Source: UKL13-3 sp040387195
Lineage (GTDB): Bacteria > Bacteroidota > Bacteroidia > UKL13-3
Direction: 5' to 3'
DNA length: 64,000 bases
Assembly: GCA_040387195.1 (NCBI GenBank)
Contig: JAZKEF010000017.1
Coordinates: forward strand, 62,001 to 126,000
Below, one piece after another: positions 51,528 to 60,025 of this stretch; position 1 is the first letter of the stretch, and each line of letters begins with the position of its first letter. Below the pieces are notes generated by a model. The model worked only from the letters and a program-made list of their open reading frames with translations. It made no database searches and was not told the DNA's origin. Position numbers and translations under genes: made by a program.

Positions 51528-52655
51528 ATGGAACCAGAAACAGATATAAGATACTGTGTAAGTGCATATTTCGACCTAATGGGTTTTTCTAGCCATTTAG
51601 AAGTCGGTAATGATTTAAGAACGAACATCGGCAAAGAAGCCATTAATAGATTGCGAAACTTGGAGAAAGTAATGCAATTAATAAAGGATGAAAAAGCTGC
51701 ATTACCAGATTTCTATCCGCATTTTAATATTCAGAGAATTAATGATGCCTTAATACTTGTTATGGACCTTCCAAGTAATCTAACTCCTAATAAAGGAAAG
51801 ATTAAAAAGAACACATTAGACCATGAAGATTTAAAAGATATCATAGATGAAGACGGCTTAACAGAGGAAGAAGTATACGAAAAGTATCATAAACTAATTT
51901 CAAAGTATGCTAGTGACTTAATTAAGTTTATTGGTCTTTGTGCAAGAATACATTTATATATAAACGAGGTAGAAAGTGCCAATTTTTCACCAGGAGTTAA
52001 AACAACAATATCTTCTGGCTTCAGATATAATTTCATTAATCAAAATAATGAGCCAGATTATTTGTCTGCGAACTTTTCCTTCTCTAATGCGTATTTAGCA
52101 CAGGAAAAAATAAAAGGGACAGGTTTTTTTATTGATAACAGTCTTATTCAAATTTTATGTGCAAATAAGTTTTGTCAAAATTTATTTAGACGTGCCGTTT
52201 TTATTCCACAGGAGCATTTATTTGACCCGTTGAAAGAATATAAGGATATCCTTTTTACAGATAACGAATACAAAGAAAGTGTATTGATAGAGGTAATGCA
52301 TTTTCGAAAAATTTATGTTTATCGGGAAATAAATAGTCTTATCCTTTCTTATTTTCAAATAGTAGTACAACTAGAGTCTGGATTGAGTGAAAACCCAAAA
52401 AAAACTAAGAAAGGTATTTATGCCAGTATTCGTAGAAACATAACCGATAAGGCAAAGCTAGATGAAGTAAGAAAAAGTCCTCTTAATGGTCTTGGATTGC
52501 TCGTTCCTAGTTTAGGAAGCGAAATAACTCTAGCAGAATATGTTGAGATTATTATTACTGGAGACTCAAATTCCTACAATGAAAGAAAGGAAGCTCAAAG
52601 GTTTAAGAATATAGTTACATCCAAACCACCTAAAAATAAAAAAAGCTCGAAATAA
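51528..52655 (+). CDS. orphan protein resembling class III nucleotide cyclases
   Basis: 375 residues, soluble. The N-terminal strand VSAYFDLMGFSSHL (Asp16) followed by a long helix and then FNIQRINDALILVMDL (Asp73) mirrors the first metal-binding strand (FxDIxGFT) and beta-hairpin of class III cyclases. Later LSANFSFSNAYLAQEKIKGTGFFID fits the end of such a domain. An acidic, charged insert (about 88-120) separates the halves. Known catalytic substrate residues are not evident, so activity is uncertain. The gene looks more AT-rich than its neighbours and has its own promoter and terminator. Confidence 0.8.
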   Translation: MEPETDIRYCVSAYFDLMGFSSHLEVGNDLRTNIGKEAINRLRNLEKVMQLIKDEKAALPDFYPHFNIQRINDALILVMDLPSNLTPNKGKIKKNTLDHEDLKDIIDEDGLTEEEVYEKYHKLISKYASDLIKFIGLCARIHLYINEVESANFSPGVKTTISSGFRYNFINQNNEPDYLSANFSFSNAYLAQEKIKGTGFFIDNSLIQILCANKFCQNLFRRAVFIPQEHLFDPLKEYKDILFTDNEYKESVLIEVMHFRKIYVYREINSLILSYFQIVVQLESGLSENPKKTKKGIYASIRRNITDKAKLDEVRKSPLNGLGLLVPSLGSEITLAEYVEIIITGDSNSYNERKEAQRFKNIVTSKPPKNKKSSK

Positions 52656-52675
52656 TCGAGCTTAATTTTTTTTTT
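52641..52675 (+). terminator. intrinsic terminator of the cyclase-like gene
   Basis: AAGCTCGA and TCGAGCTT arms around the stop codon, followed by AA and a ten-T run. Confidence 0.85.
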
Positions 52676-52723
52676 AAGGTGCTGTAACTGCTATATAGTC
52701 TCCTGTTTTGCAGCCCTTTTTTA

Positions 52724-53251
52724 TTATTCAAACCCCAATGTTTTGATGATCTGTTCAATTTGCCAATCCTCAACCGGATTGTATTCGTTTTTAAGGTCGG
52801 CTGAAAAGACCCTTGCCAGGCCTTGCCAGTATAAGGCAGTAAAACCTCCGCGGTATTCTTTCAATAGTGTATAGGTGTCTTTGCCCGTTTCTCGGTGAAT
52901 CAGTTTGATGAGGATTTTCCCTTGGCTTACCGTAAGGTTTACCAAATCATCCATAAACTGCTCTTTAATGGCTTCTTCGGTACGTTTAAGGTATTCTTTA
53001 CGCGCTTTTTCGGTCGGAAGGTTTTGCAGGTTCTGTTCCATCATCTGAAACCGGAACCCCGCCATCTTTGCATAAGGCAACACTTTTTTTACATCCCTGA
53101 TAAGTTTCTGGTAACGTTTTTCATATTCCGGGTCTTTCTGAGCCTCAACAATAAAAGGTGGCAGGGTATAATGTTTCATCGTATCCTGCTGCGCCATCAG
53201 TTTGCCGAAGGGCAGAATAAACAATATGCATATCCGGATATACTTCTTCAT
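52724..53251 (-). CDS. DUF4294 family secreted protein
   Basis: 175 residues from the ATG at 53251 (MKKYIRICILFILPFGKLMAQ signal peptide); the open frame extends 13 codons further, into the lgt gene. Family pattern: YEKRYQKLIRDVKKVLPYAKMA, EEAIKEQFMDDLVNLTVSQGKILIKLIHRETG, YRGGFTALYWQGLARVFSADLKNEYNP. Conserved in Bacteroidota with unknown function; probably periplasmic. Downstream of lgt by 31 bp, likely the same operon. Confidence 0.9.
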   Translation of the reverse strand: MKKYIRICILFILPFGKLMAQQDTMKHYTLPPFIVEAQKDPEYEKRYQKLIRDVKKVLPYAKMAGFRFQMMEQNLQNLPTEKARKEYLKRTEEAIKEQFMDDLVNLTVSQGKILIKLIHRETGKDTYTLLKEYRGGFTALYWQGLARVFSADLKNEYNPVEDWQIEQIIKTLGFE

Positions 53252-53282
53252 ATGTAGGCGTATATGAAATAATGATGCCAAT

Positions 53283-54446
53283 TTAAGCAAGGCCGGAGGG
53301 TTTTCTGTTTTTCAGAAACAGATAGATGGTACTCACCAGTCCGATAATAAACAATACGGTAGAAATAATTTCGGCCTGGGTAATAAACTTTGAACCGATA
53401 TGGTAAGTAGTATTTACCCTGATTTGCTCGATAAGGAAACGCTCCATTCCATTAAACATTAAATAGATGCTGAATAACATTGCCGGTGTATGAATTCGCT
53501 TACGGATAGCCCATAAAATTCCAAAAATGGACAATGACATGAGTACCTCATAAAATGGAGTAGGGTATACGGGTTGCGCTAATTCGAAACAATGGCGTCC
53601 TTCACATCCGGGAATCGGAATGCCTTCGCCCACTACATTGTGCGGATAGGTGAAGCTCCACATCCAATCGGGTAAGGCTGCCATCCACTCGGGTTTGGGA
53701 GCAAGGTTTACAATGCCCCAGTCGCCATCACCACTCATCTGGCAACCGATACGCCCGATGCCATATGCTAAGATGAGACCCGGTGCAGCAGCATCAATCA
53801 TGTGTTTCCAGTTGATTCCGTTTTTACCGGTGTAGCGTAATACGGCAAAAGCAGCAACGATTAAGCCTCCGTAAAAAGTAAGTCCGCTAAAAGATAACAG
53901 CGCCCCGATAGGATCCTGTGCAAAATCGCTCAGGTTTTCGAGGTTGTGAAAAATCTTGGCACCCAACAATCCGGTAACGGCAGCAATCAACAGGATATTT
54001 CCCATTAACTGGTAAGGATGCATCAGTATTTCTTTCTGTTCGGGTGCATGTTGTTTGGCCTTGTCATCATCTCTTTTGGTAAGCCAGTAAGCAATTCCTG
54101 CACCCAACGCTGCTCCTATAAAATTACCGCGGGTTGATAAGATGAATCCCTGAGTATCGTTTAACAGCTCGGAATAGTTTAACAATATGTCGAGCAATTT
54201 ATATCCAAGTAATGCACCGAACACTATCTGAATGATATATTCCTGTATGGTAGCTCTTTTGTGAAGGGTGATGGTTTTAGGGAAGGGTTTGAGCAAGCCA
54301 TTTTTTTCCTTGCGTTTCAACTCACTAGATGTTGCCCAGTAGGCCCCGATAAAAGAGAGCCCCATAAAAAAACCGAAGGTTTGAATAGGGAGTGGAATAT
54401 AAATACCAAGCAGGTCATTGAGTAAATCGGATATGGTTGGATACAT
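53283..54446 (-). CDS. lgt: prolipoprotein diacylglyceryl transferase
   Basis: Inner-membrane enzyme that adds diacylglycerol from phosphatidylglycerol to the lipobox cysteine of prolipoproteins. 387 residues with about eight helices. Signature AYGIGRIGCQMSGDGDWGI (Arg and Asp of the Lgt motif), YPTPFYEVLMS, GMERFLIEQIRVNTTY. Longer than E. coli Lgt by a charged loop (KRDDDKAKQHAPEQKE) and an N-terminal extension, as usual in this phylum. Serves the many lipoproteins in this window. Confidence 0.95.
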   Translation of the reverse strand: MYPTISDLLNDLLGIYIPLPIQTFGFFMGLSFIGAYWATSSELKRKEKNGLLKPFPKTITLHKRATIQEYIIQIVFGALLGYKLLDILLNYSELLNDTQGFILSTRGNFIGAALGAGIAYWLTKRDDDKAKQHAPEQKEILMHPYQLMGNILLIAAVTGLLGAKIFHNLENLSDFAQDPIGALLSFSGLTFYGGLIVAAFAVLRYTGKNGINWKHMIDAAAPGLILAYGIGRIGCQMSGDGDWGIVNLAPKPEWMAALPDWMWSFTYPHNVVGEGIPIPGCEGRHCFELAQPVYPTPFYEVLMSLSIFGILWAIRKRIHTPAMLFSIYLMFNGMERFLIEQIRVNTTYHIGSKFITQAEIISTVLFIIGLVSTIYLFLKNRKPSGLA

Positions 54447-54589
54447 TGATTCGTTGAGATTTTGAGAATGCGAATAACGCTAAAATATGGCGGTTTTCAG
54501 TTTGCTGTTTAACGTTTGCAGTTTTCTGATTGTTGTATAGCCGCTTAGTTGTTTCACACAGCGGAAAATCAAAGCAGAACGGAGATTAC

Positions 54590-54631
54590 GACCGCTCAGT
54601 CACCGCTGCATCACCCGTTGACTGAGCGGTC
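54590..54631. repeat. inverted repeat with perfect 13-bp arms
   Basis: GACCGCTCAGTCA (54590-54602) and TGACTGAGCGGTC (54619-54631) with a 16-bp loop, after the HEAT-repeat operon (minus strand). The right arm runs into the dispersed repeat 54619-54655. May terminate the operon. Confidence 0.6.
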
Positions 54632-54655
54632 CGATAGTTATCGGACGAAGTCATT
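54619..54655 (+). repeat. dispersed repeat with core TCCGATAG...GGACGAAG, copy 2
   Basis: Reads TGACTGAGC, GGTCCGATAG, TTATC, GGACGAAG, with the inner palindrome CCGATA-GT-TATCGG. Copy 1 is at 47866-47902. Its right end overlaps the stop of the HEAT-repeat gene by 5 bp. Confidence 0.6.
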
Positions 54656-55412
54656 GGTTGCTCCATTCCGCTATCTGCTGCCGTGCTTCTTCTTGCGTGA
54701 GCGTTGAAAAATTGCGGTAACGGTGGTGTACATCTATGATTTCTTCGAGTGCTTCGGAAATGAGCTGCGTATTGTCCCATGTTTTGAGGTGTGTTAAGAC
54801 CGTTTGCAGGCAGCCTTTTTTGTATGCTATTTGCCCGATTACATGAATGAGCGTGTTACGGACCCGGGCGGTTTTGTCATGTTGTAATTCCATCAGTAAC
54901 GGTAAAATGTCCTGCGGATGTTTGCGTCCGCGCAATTCGATGCCGTGGCATATTTCCCTGCGGATTTCTTTGTCGGGATGGTGAAGGTATTCTTTGGCCC
55001 AGCTTAATACAGGCGTAGGATTTACTTCACCCATTTTTTTGATGGAACCGATAACGGCATTGCGTGGCGAATGGTGTGTATCAAACAACCCTTTATCAAA
55101 AAAGGTGCGGACAATGGTAAAATCTGTTTTACCAATCTCTCCTGCAGCATTAATTGCTGTTTGTCTTACACGGAAACTCTCCTGTTGCAATAGTTTATAA
55201 AGACGTGCAATGATGGCAGGTTGCAGTGTTTCATATTGTAAATACATTCTGCCGATGGATAGATAGGCTGATTTACGGATATAGGTATCTGCATCATCAA
55301 AATAGGCCATGGTTTTGCGGTAGCTGCCCGACTGAAGCTCCAGCAACAATTCATTGCTGATGGTAACAACAAGCGCTACACGTTCCGCTTTGGAGAGGTT
55401 ATAAAAAGCCAT
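54651..55412 (-). CDS. HEAT-repeat protein
   Basis: 253 residues, all helical. Repeats are visible as DADTYIRKSAYLSIGRMYL, ESFRVRQTAINAAGEIG, HSPRNAVIGSIKKMGEV, PDKEIRREICHGIELRG, KTARVRNTLIHVIGQIA. The D/R pattern at turn positions is that of HEAT/PBS-type repeats; the layout also resembles AlkD-like DNA alkylation repair proteins, but no catalytic Asp/Trp can be pinned down. Its ATG shares one base with the stop of the gene before it (TAATG), so the two HEAT proteins are translationally coupled and may act as a pair. Confidence 0.85.
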   Translation of the reverse strand: MAFYNLSKAERVALVVTISNELLLELQSGSYRKTMAYFDDADTYIRKSAYLSIGRMYLQYETLQPAIIARLYKLLQQESFRVRQTAINAAGEIGKTDFTIVRTFFDKGLFDTHHSPRNAVIGSIKKMGEVNPTPVLSWAKEYLHHPDKEIRREICHGIELRGRKHPQDILPLLMELQHDKTARVRNTLIHVIGQIAYKKGCLQTVLTHLKTWDNTQLISEALEEIIDVHHRYRNFSTLTQEEARQQIAEWSNQ

Positions 55413-56041
55413 TACAGTTTGTTGGGTTTACCGATGACTTTTTCCACCCGTTTCCGTTTGCTTTCTTTTTCGATTTCACCCAACCTGGCAGTGAGTGTTT
55501 TTATAAAGAGAGCCTTCTGTTGAGGCGTAACCACTGGTAAGGCTTGTTCGGCATACATGGGCAACTGGTTGGTGGGCGCTATCATCAACCGCTCGATGAG
55601 TAGGGTGAATGCATTTGTCGCATAGGTTTTAACGCTGCACAGTTTGATTAAAATGCCCACACAATGATCGTTGGTGATAACGGAACCTTTATCTGCAACG
55701 GCTATAATTTTAGCCAACGCACTGTATACCGCTTTGGGGTTTTCGGTTGTAATGGAATGTAAGGCCGTCATGGCTCCCCATTGCAAGCGGTTGTTTTTAC
55801 TGTCGAGCAATCTTACAAAAGCATCTGCAAAACCCGCAACCAATATTGGGTTGAGCGTGCCTATTTCATATAGCACTTTGATGCAATCGCTTTGAATATC
55901 TGTGTTTTTATTGGCAAGGTTCTCTACCAATTCCTGCACTGCTCTTGTATCATTGGCAACCGCAACCTGTTTGGCCAGTTCCTGGTTGGGAACTTCGTCC
56001 CTGCGGTTGAGGGCAGAAGAGAGTTGAGTTAAAATAGTCAT
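55412..56041 (-). CDS. HEAT/ARM-repeat protein
   Basis: 209 residues, helical repeats: NKNTDIQSDCIKVLYEIGTLN, SKNNRLQWGAMTALHSITTEN, AVADKGSVITNDHCVGILIKLCSV. C-terminus is basic (EIEKESKRKRVEKVIGKPNK). First HEAT gene of the operon; starts one base after the NTF2-like lipoprotein stop. Scaffold protein role likely; partner unknown. Confidence 0.83.
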   Translation of the reverse strand: MTILTQLSSALNRRDEVPNQELAKQVAVANDTRAVQELVENLANKNTDIQSDCIKVLYEIGTLNPILVAGFADAFVRLLDSKNNRLQWGAMTALHSITTENPKAVYSALAKIIAVADKGSVITNDHCVGILIKLCSVKTYATNAFTLLIERLMIAPTNQLPMYAEQALPVVTPQQKALFIKTLTARLGEIEKESKRKRVEKVIGKPNKL

Positions 56042-56042
56042 G

Positions 56043-56522
56043 TCAGGGAATCAATGCAGTTTGTCCGCTGCGCAATTTCCAACCGTTTTGTTGTTTTACC
56101 AAGAGCCCGGTTTCCACAAGGGTGAATGAAGATTCTTTTCCGGAAGTATCCACCATGATCGAATGGAGTCGTCCGGTATAGCTTGCCCATTCGGTATTGA
56201 TGATGGAAATCCGGAGTGTATCAAAAGAGTTGTTGATGGATGTAAACATGGGCGCATTCTGCCTTAACACTGCCGCAACACTATCATATGAAATAGCTGC
56301 GGTATAGCCGGGTGGAACCCAGTAAAAATCTACCGAAGAATCAAGGTAAGCAAATTCAGCCATGAGTCCGTGTTCGCGGATGTCTGCATAATAATTGTCC
56401 AGGGTTTGTCTTACTTCCTGAGTTAAGGTTGCTTTTTCTGCTGCGGAGAGAGTTGTTGGTTGCTGTTTTTGTTGGGTGCAGGAGAGGATGAGCATCGATA
56501 ATATGCAGATTCTACTATTCAT
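56043..56522 (-). CDS. NTF2-like (DUF4440/SnoaL-type) lipoprotein
   Basis: 159 residues with a short lipoprotein signal MNSRICILSMLILSC. After it, an NTF2-like cone fold: LTQEVRQTLDNYYADIREHGLMAEFAYLDSSVDFYWVPPG, and terminal TLVETGLLVKQQNGWKLRSGQTALI, the W-K-L-x-x-x-x-T ending of DUF4440. Probably binds a small ligand. Followed within one base by the HEAT-repeat genes. Confidence 0.85.
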   Translation of the reverse strand: MNSRICILSMLILSCTQQKQQPTTLSAAEKATLTQEVRQTLDNYYADIREHGLMAEFAYLDSSVDFYWVPPGYTAAISYDSVAAVLRQNAPMFTSINNSFDTLRISIINTEWASYTGRLHSIMVDTSGKESSFTLVETGLLVKQQNGWKLRSGQTALIP

Positions 56523-56548
56523 TGTTTTTACATTAAATGATATGTTTA

Positions 56549-56643
56549 GCCACTGATTGTTACAGGTTAAATTGCAAAAAGAAGAAAATTTAATTCGTAC
56601 CCAAACATATAATTTAAGCCTTTAATCAGTGTAAATCTGTGGC
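56549..56643. repeat. inverted arms of the CCACAGATT-type repeat, locus 5
   Basis: GCCACTGATTGTTACAGGTT (56549-56568) and AATCAGTGTAAATCTGTGGC (56624-56643) flank the spacer between two NTF2-like genes. Confidence 0.6.
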
Positions 56644-56659
56644 ATTTTTCTGTGCAGTC

Positions 56660-57070
56660 TTAAAACAACCCTTTTTCCTTCATCAATTCTTCCTGGTCCT
56701 GTTCGCTGATATAACAAACGATTTTAATATCATTTTCAAATAGATTTAAAATATAATGAATGTCAAAATGGATTTCTTGTCCGGGATCTTTTGCAAACGT
56801 TGCGGCCCAGGTAACGGTGGCATTCAGGAAGTATTCACCGATGGGTGTGGATGCGATATTTTTCACTACCATATTTTGCATTCCGGCCTTTTTGTTGAAG
56901 TCAAACACCCCGTTTAACCAGGTTATAAATTCTTTATCATTGTTAAAAGAGGCCGATTGATCTTTTGTGGCAACCAGAAAGCTGGAAGCATAACAAGCGG
57001 CAATTTCCTCCGACTTTCCATTTAAGGATGCGAGTGCATACTTTGCAAAAAAGGTTTCAATGTGTTGCAT
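56660..57070 (-). CDS. NTF2-like protein (SnoaL-type)
   Basis: 136 residues, no signal peptide. HIETFFAKYALASLNGKSEEIAACYASSFLVATKDQ is the helical N-terminal part of a SnoaL-like domain, then strands NMVVKNIASTPIGEYFLNATVTWAATF and IHYILNLFENDIKIVCYI. Cytosolic; ligand or reaction unknown. 23 bp downstream of the DUF1579-like gene on the same strand. Confidence 0.85.
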   Translation of the reverse strand: MQHIETFFAKYALASLNGKSEEIAACYASSFLVATKDQSASFNNDKEFITWLNGVFDFNKKAGMQNMVVKNIASTPIGEYFLNATVTWAATFAKDPGQEIHFDIHYILNLFENDIKIVCYISEQDQEELMKEKGLF

Positions 57071-57093
57071 GATTGTTCTTTGTACCGGTTGTT

Positions 57094-57552
57094 TTATTTA
57101 TCGAATTGAATGGTCATCCAGGGCTTCCATGTCTTTCCGTTTTCCGACAACTCCCATTTGGCACGCATCGAATTTCCATCCTTGTGAGCTCTAAGTGTGG
57201 ATTTCATCTTATCATCTCCAAAGGATAACACTCCCGGTTTTTCCAGCACAGCATACATGGTCATTGATGCACCCTGATTGTCGAAGGATTTCATAAAATA
57301 GGATTTGTGGCTTTGGTCGTAGCCGATGATCTCAACAGCTTCTGTTCTTTCGTTTCCCATAAAAACATCAACCCGGTGAAGGATGAAAAATCCTCCTGAA
57401 ACCCATTCATAGGTATCCATTCCCCTGATGTTTTTGGAGGTGGCAGAAGCACCCTGTAAAATAGCACCTTGGGTATGCCATTTACCGATAAGGAAATTCA
57501 ATTTCTGAAGTTGAACACTTGGTTTTTTGGGAGATGATTTTTTCTTTACCAT
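57094..57552 (-). CDS. DUF1579-like lipocalin-type protein
   Basis: 152 residues from the ATG at 57552 (MVKKKSSPKKPS); the frame is open 12 more codons. LNFLIGKWHTQGAIL is the first strand of the DUF1579 family; DTYEWVSGGFFILHRVDVFMG, GYDQSHKSYFMKSFDNQG and KWELSENGKTWKPWMTIQF follow. Barrel-like small-molecule binder; function unknown. Confidence 0.83.
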   Translation of the reverse strand: MVKKKSSPKKPSVQLQKLNFLIGKWHTQGAILQGASATSKNIRGMDTYEWVSGGFFILHRVDVFMGNERTEAVEIIGYDQSHKSYFMKSFDNQGASMTMYAVLEKPGVLSFGDDKMKSTLRAHKDGNSMRAKWELSENGKTWKPWMTIQFDK

Positions 57553-57630
57553 TTCACCCCAAGGTAAAATAAATTTTCTGAAAACCATATAAATTCACTG
57601 TGGTAATCATGCCAAAGTATAGGTCCTTTT

Positions 57631-58032
57631 TTAGCCTAGTTGTTGTATTAAATCTATCAATTTGTCCTTCATAATAGGTTTAATGAGGTAATCAGTAACC
57701 TCGCTGATTGTTTTTGCACGCGCAATGTCGTCAGGGGAAATAGAGGAGGAGCAAATATAAATGGTAATCTTTTTTCCCATGGTTGGGTTTAGTTTGGTGT
57801 ATTCTTCAAGAAACTGCCATCCATCCATTATCGGCATACTGAGGTCCAACAGGATAATTTCGGGTAATACGCCAATATTGATTTTGTTTTCTTTCAAAAA
57901 ATTTAAAGCGTCCAAGCCGTTCTCGAAAACCTCTACCAGTTCAACTATCTTAGTTTGTTCAATTGCTTTTCTTGTTAAGAAAACGAAAATGCCATCGTCA
58001 TCAACAAGGATCAGGGTTTTTATGCGGTTCAT
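57631..58032 (-). CDS. single-domain response regulator
   Basis: 133 residues, only a receiver domain. Acidic pocket DDD at 11-13, phosphoacceptor D63 in ILLDLSMPIMDGWQFLEEY, conserved Ser in YICSSSIS and lysine K118 in DYLIKPI. No output domain, so it acts through protein contacts or as a phosphate shuttle. It overlaps the histidine kinase gene by 4 bp (stop and start share ATGA) and is its direct partner. Confidence 0.95.
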   Translation of the reverse strand: MNRIKTLILVDDDGIFVFLTRKAIEQTKIVELVEVFENGLDALNFLKENKINIGVLPEIILLDLSMPIMDGWQFLEEYTKLNPTMGKKITIYICSSSISPDDIARAKTISEVTDYLIKPIMKDKLIDLIQQLG

Positions 58033-59516
58033 ATATGTTGGTTTTTAAATTCAATAAAAAAAGTACTGCCCTTTTCGGGTTGGCTTTCGGCCCAAATTTT
58101 CCCATTCATGGCTTCAACCTGGGTTTTTGTCATAAACAAACCAAACCCTTTGGCGTCCGGATGCTTGTGAAACGTTTTACGGATTTTGAAAATGTGATCT
58201 TTATGTAATACTAAGTTAATCCCCAATCCATTATCAGATACCGATAATACTACTAAATCATTTGCTTCTTTTTTAGTTTTGATGGTAATAACAGGTTTCC
58301 TGTCCGGGGATTTATATTTAAGAGCGTTACTGATTAAATTGGTTAGAATACTTTCGATATATTTCTGCGGAAAATGGATTATTGGAGCAGAATGAAAGTC
58401 GAGTTGAATATCCGCTTCATATTCTTCAATTTGGGTTTCAAATCCCCTCAACACTTTTTCTAAACAATCCTCCAGCATTATCTGATCCGCTTTTATTTCA
58501 GTGTCTTGTTTCACTTGTATCGACTCCACTAATTCATTAAAAACGTCCATCAAATGATTCACCACGGGTTTTATTTTTACCAGCACTTCTTTACGTTCAT
58601 CCTCGTCCTCACTCTGTTCTATATAATCAACCAACATGGATATATTGATTAAGGGTGCTCTTAAATTATGGGAAACAATATTGCAGAAGTCAACAAGCTG
58701 TGCGTTTTTTAATTCCAGTATATGGGCGTGTTCAATCGACTTTTCATTGTTTTTCTTAATCTGCTCTTCCCCTTTTTTTCGTTCCGTTATGTCGGACCTT
58801 ATGGCAACATACTGGTAAGGTTTTTTATCCGTATTTAAAAAAGGTACAATGGTGGTATCAACCCAATAAACACTACCATCTTTTGCTTTATTTTTTAGTT
58901 CACCTTTCCATACTTTTCCATTGGCAATGGTTGTCCAAAGTTCTTTAATAAACTCTTTGGAGTGATGCCCAGAATTGATGATGCGGTGGTCTTTTCCTAT
59001 TAATTCTTTAGCAGTATATTTTGATATGTTACAAAAGTTATCATTTACGTGGGTGATGATTCCTTTCTGATCTGTAATTGCTACAATTGCCGATTCGTCA
59101 AGTGCATATTTATAATCCGAAATTTCTTTTAAGGTCTTTTTAAGGTCTTCTTCTCCCTTTTTTCTGTCCGTTATGTCTGATCGAATGGCAACGTATTGAT
59201 AAGGTTTTTTATCTGCATCTAAAAATGGGACAATAGTAGTGTCAACCCAATAAACAGTTCCGTCTTTTGCCTTATTTTTGAGTTCACCTTTCCATACTTG
59301 CCCATTGGCAATGGTTGTCCAAAGTTGTTTAATAAACTCTTTTGGATGATAGCCTGAATTAATAATCCGATGGTCTTGTCCGATTAGCTCTTCGGCAGTA
59401 TATTTCGATATATTGCAAAAATTATCATTTACGTATTTGATTATGCCTTTCTGGTCAGTAATCGCAACAATGGATGATTCATCAAGTGCATATTTGTAAT
59501 CTGTAATTTTCTCCAT
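58029..59516 (-). CDS. histidine kinase with two near-identical PAS domains
   Basis: 495 residues, no membrane segment, so cytoplasmic. PAS1 (about 7-118) and PAS2 (about 135-246) repeat each other with a period of 128 residues; both contain VAITDQKGII, VNDNFCNISKYTA, DHRIINSG and a PAC part (VWKGELKNKAKDG, YQYVAIRSDIT). The phosphorylated histidine is H283 in IVSHNLRAPLINI. The HATPase domain has NLISNALKYKSPDR, SVSDNGLGINL and GFGLFMTKTQVEAMNGKIWAES. Likely senses a small ligand or redox cofactor. Confidence 0.95.
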   Translation of the reverse strand: MEKITDYKYALDESSIVAITDQKGIIKYVNDNFCNISKYTAEELIGQDHRIINSGYHPKEFIKQLWTTIANGQVWKGELKNKAKDGTVYWVDTTIVPFLDADKKPYQYVAIRSDITDRKKGEEDLKKTLKEISDYKYALDESAIVAITDQKGIITHVNDNFCNISKYTAKELIGKDHRIINSGHHSKEFIKELWTTIANGKVWKGELKNKAKDGSVYWVDTTIVPFLNTDKKPYQYVAIRSDITERKKGEEQIKKNNEKSIEHAHILELKNAQLVDFCNIVSHNLRAPLINISMLVDYIEQSEDEDERKEVLVKIKPVVNHLMDVFNELVESIQVKQDTEIKADQIMLEDCLEKVLRGFETQIEEYEADIQLDFHSAPIIHFPQKYIESILTNLISNALKYKSPDRKPVITIKTKKEANDLVVLSVSDNGLGINLVLHKDHIFKIRKTFHKHPDAKGFGLFMTKTQVEAMNGKIWAESQPEKGSTFFIEFKNQHI

Positions 59517-60025
59517 AACACTTCAATTCAGGGTGTAAAAGAATTAGCTAATAATACACTTATATAGCAAAATAGATGCTACGCTATTTTCTCTGGGTAT
59601 GTTGACCCATTTGAGGGTGTTTATTTTAATATGTATAAACGGATATACCCAGCTAAATCAAAGTTAACTTAAATCTCGTTTATACATGCCTGTGAATGTA
59701 AATTGGTTCTTTAGTACCAAGGACTCAAATCCTATTGCTACTTGAGGCTCTTCAATATACACTTCCGGCATCATGAGTATAAGGGGTTTAGCAATAGGTA
59801 AGTGAATTATGCAGGCGTTCGTCATGAATTGCTCCCAAAGCACACTAAGTATGCAATGGAGGAACTAAACAATTATCTTGGTTAATAAAGAAATAACCTT
59901 CATTAAAGAAAAAAGACTCCCTAATAAAGAGTTCTCATCTTTAGCTGAAGAGTTTTGGCGCGAGGTATCACCACCCAAAAATTGCGGGCAATTTTTTGCC
60001 CTCCTGGGAGGAGGGCGGGTTCCTT
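59517..60025. other. 509-bp intergenic region with a pseudoknot-like leader, no gene seen
   Basis: Upstream of the histidine kinase and downstream of the cytochrome gene (minus strand). Holds interlocking inverted repeats at 59593-59687 and a GCCCTCC/GGAGGGC hairpin (59998-60016). An 85-codon frame at 59878-60135 runs antisense into the cytochrome gene and lacks coding character. Confidence 0.55.
59593..59687 (-). promoter_or_regulatory. interlocking inverted repeats in the histidine kinase leader
   Basis: Stem A: CTGGGTAT (59593-59600) with ATACCCAG (59645-59652). Stem B: ATGTATAAACG (59631-59641) with CGTTTATACAT (59677-59687). Each stem has one arm inside the other's loop, the layout of an H-type pseudoknot or of two exclusive hairpins. 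About 75-170 bp before the kinase start. Confidence 0.4.
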
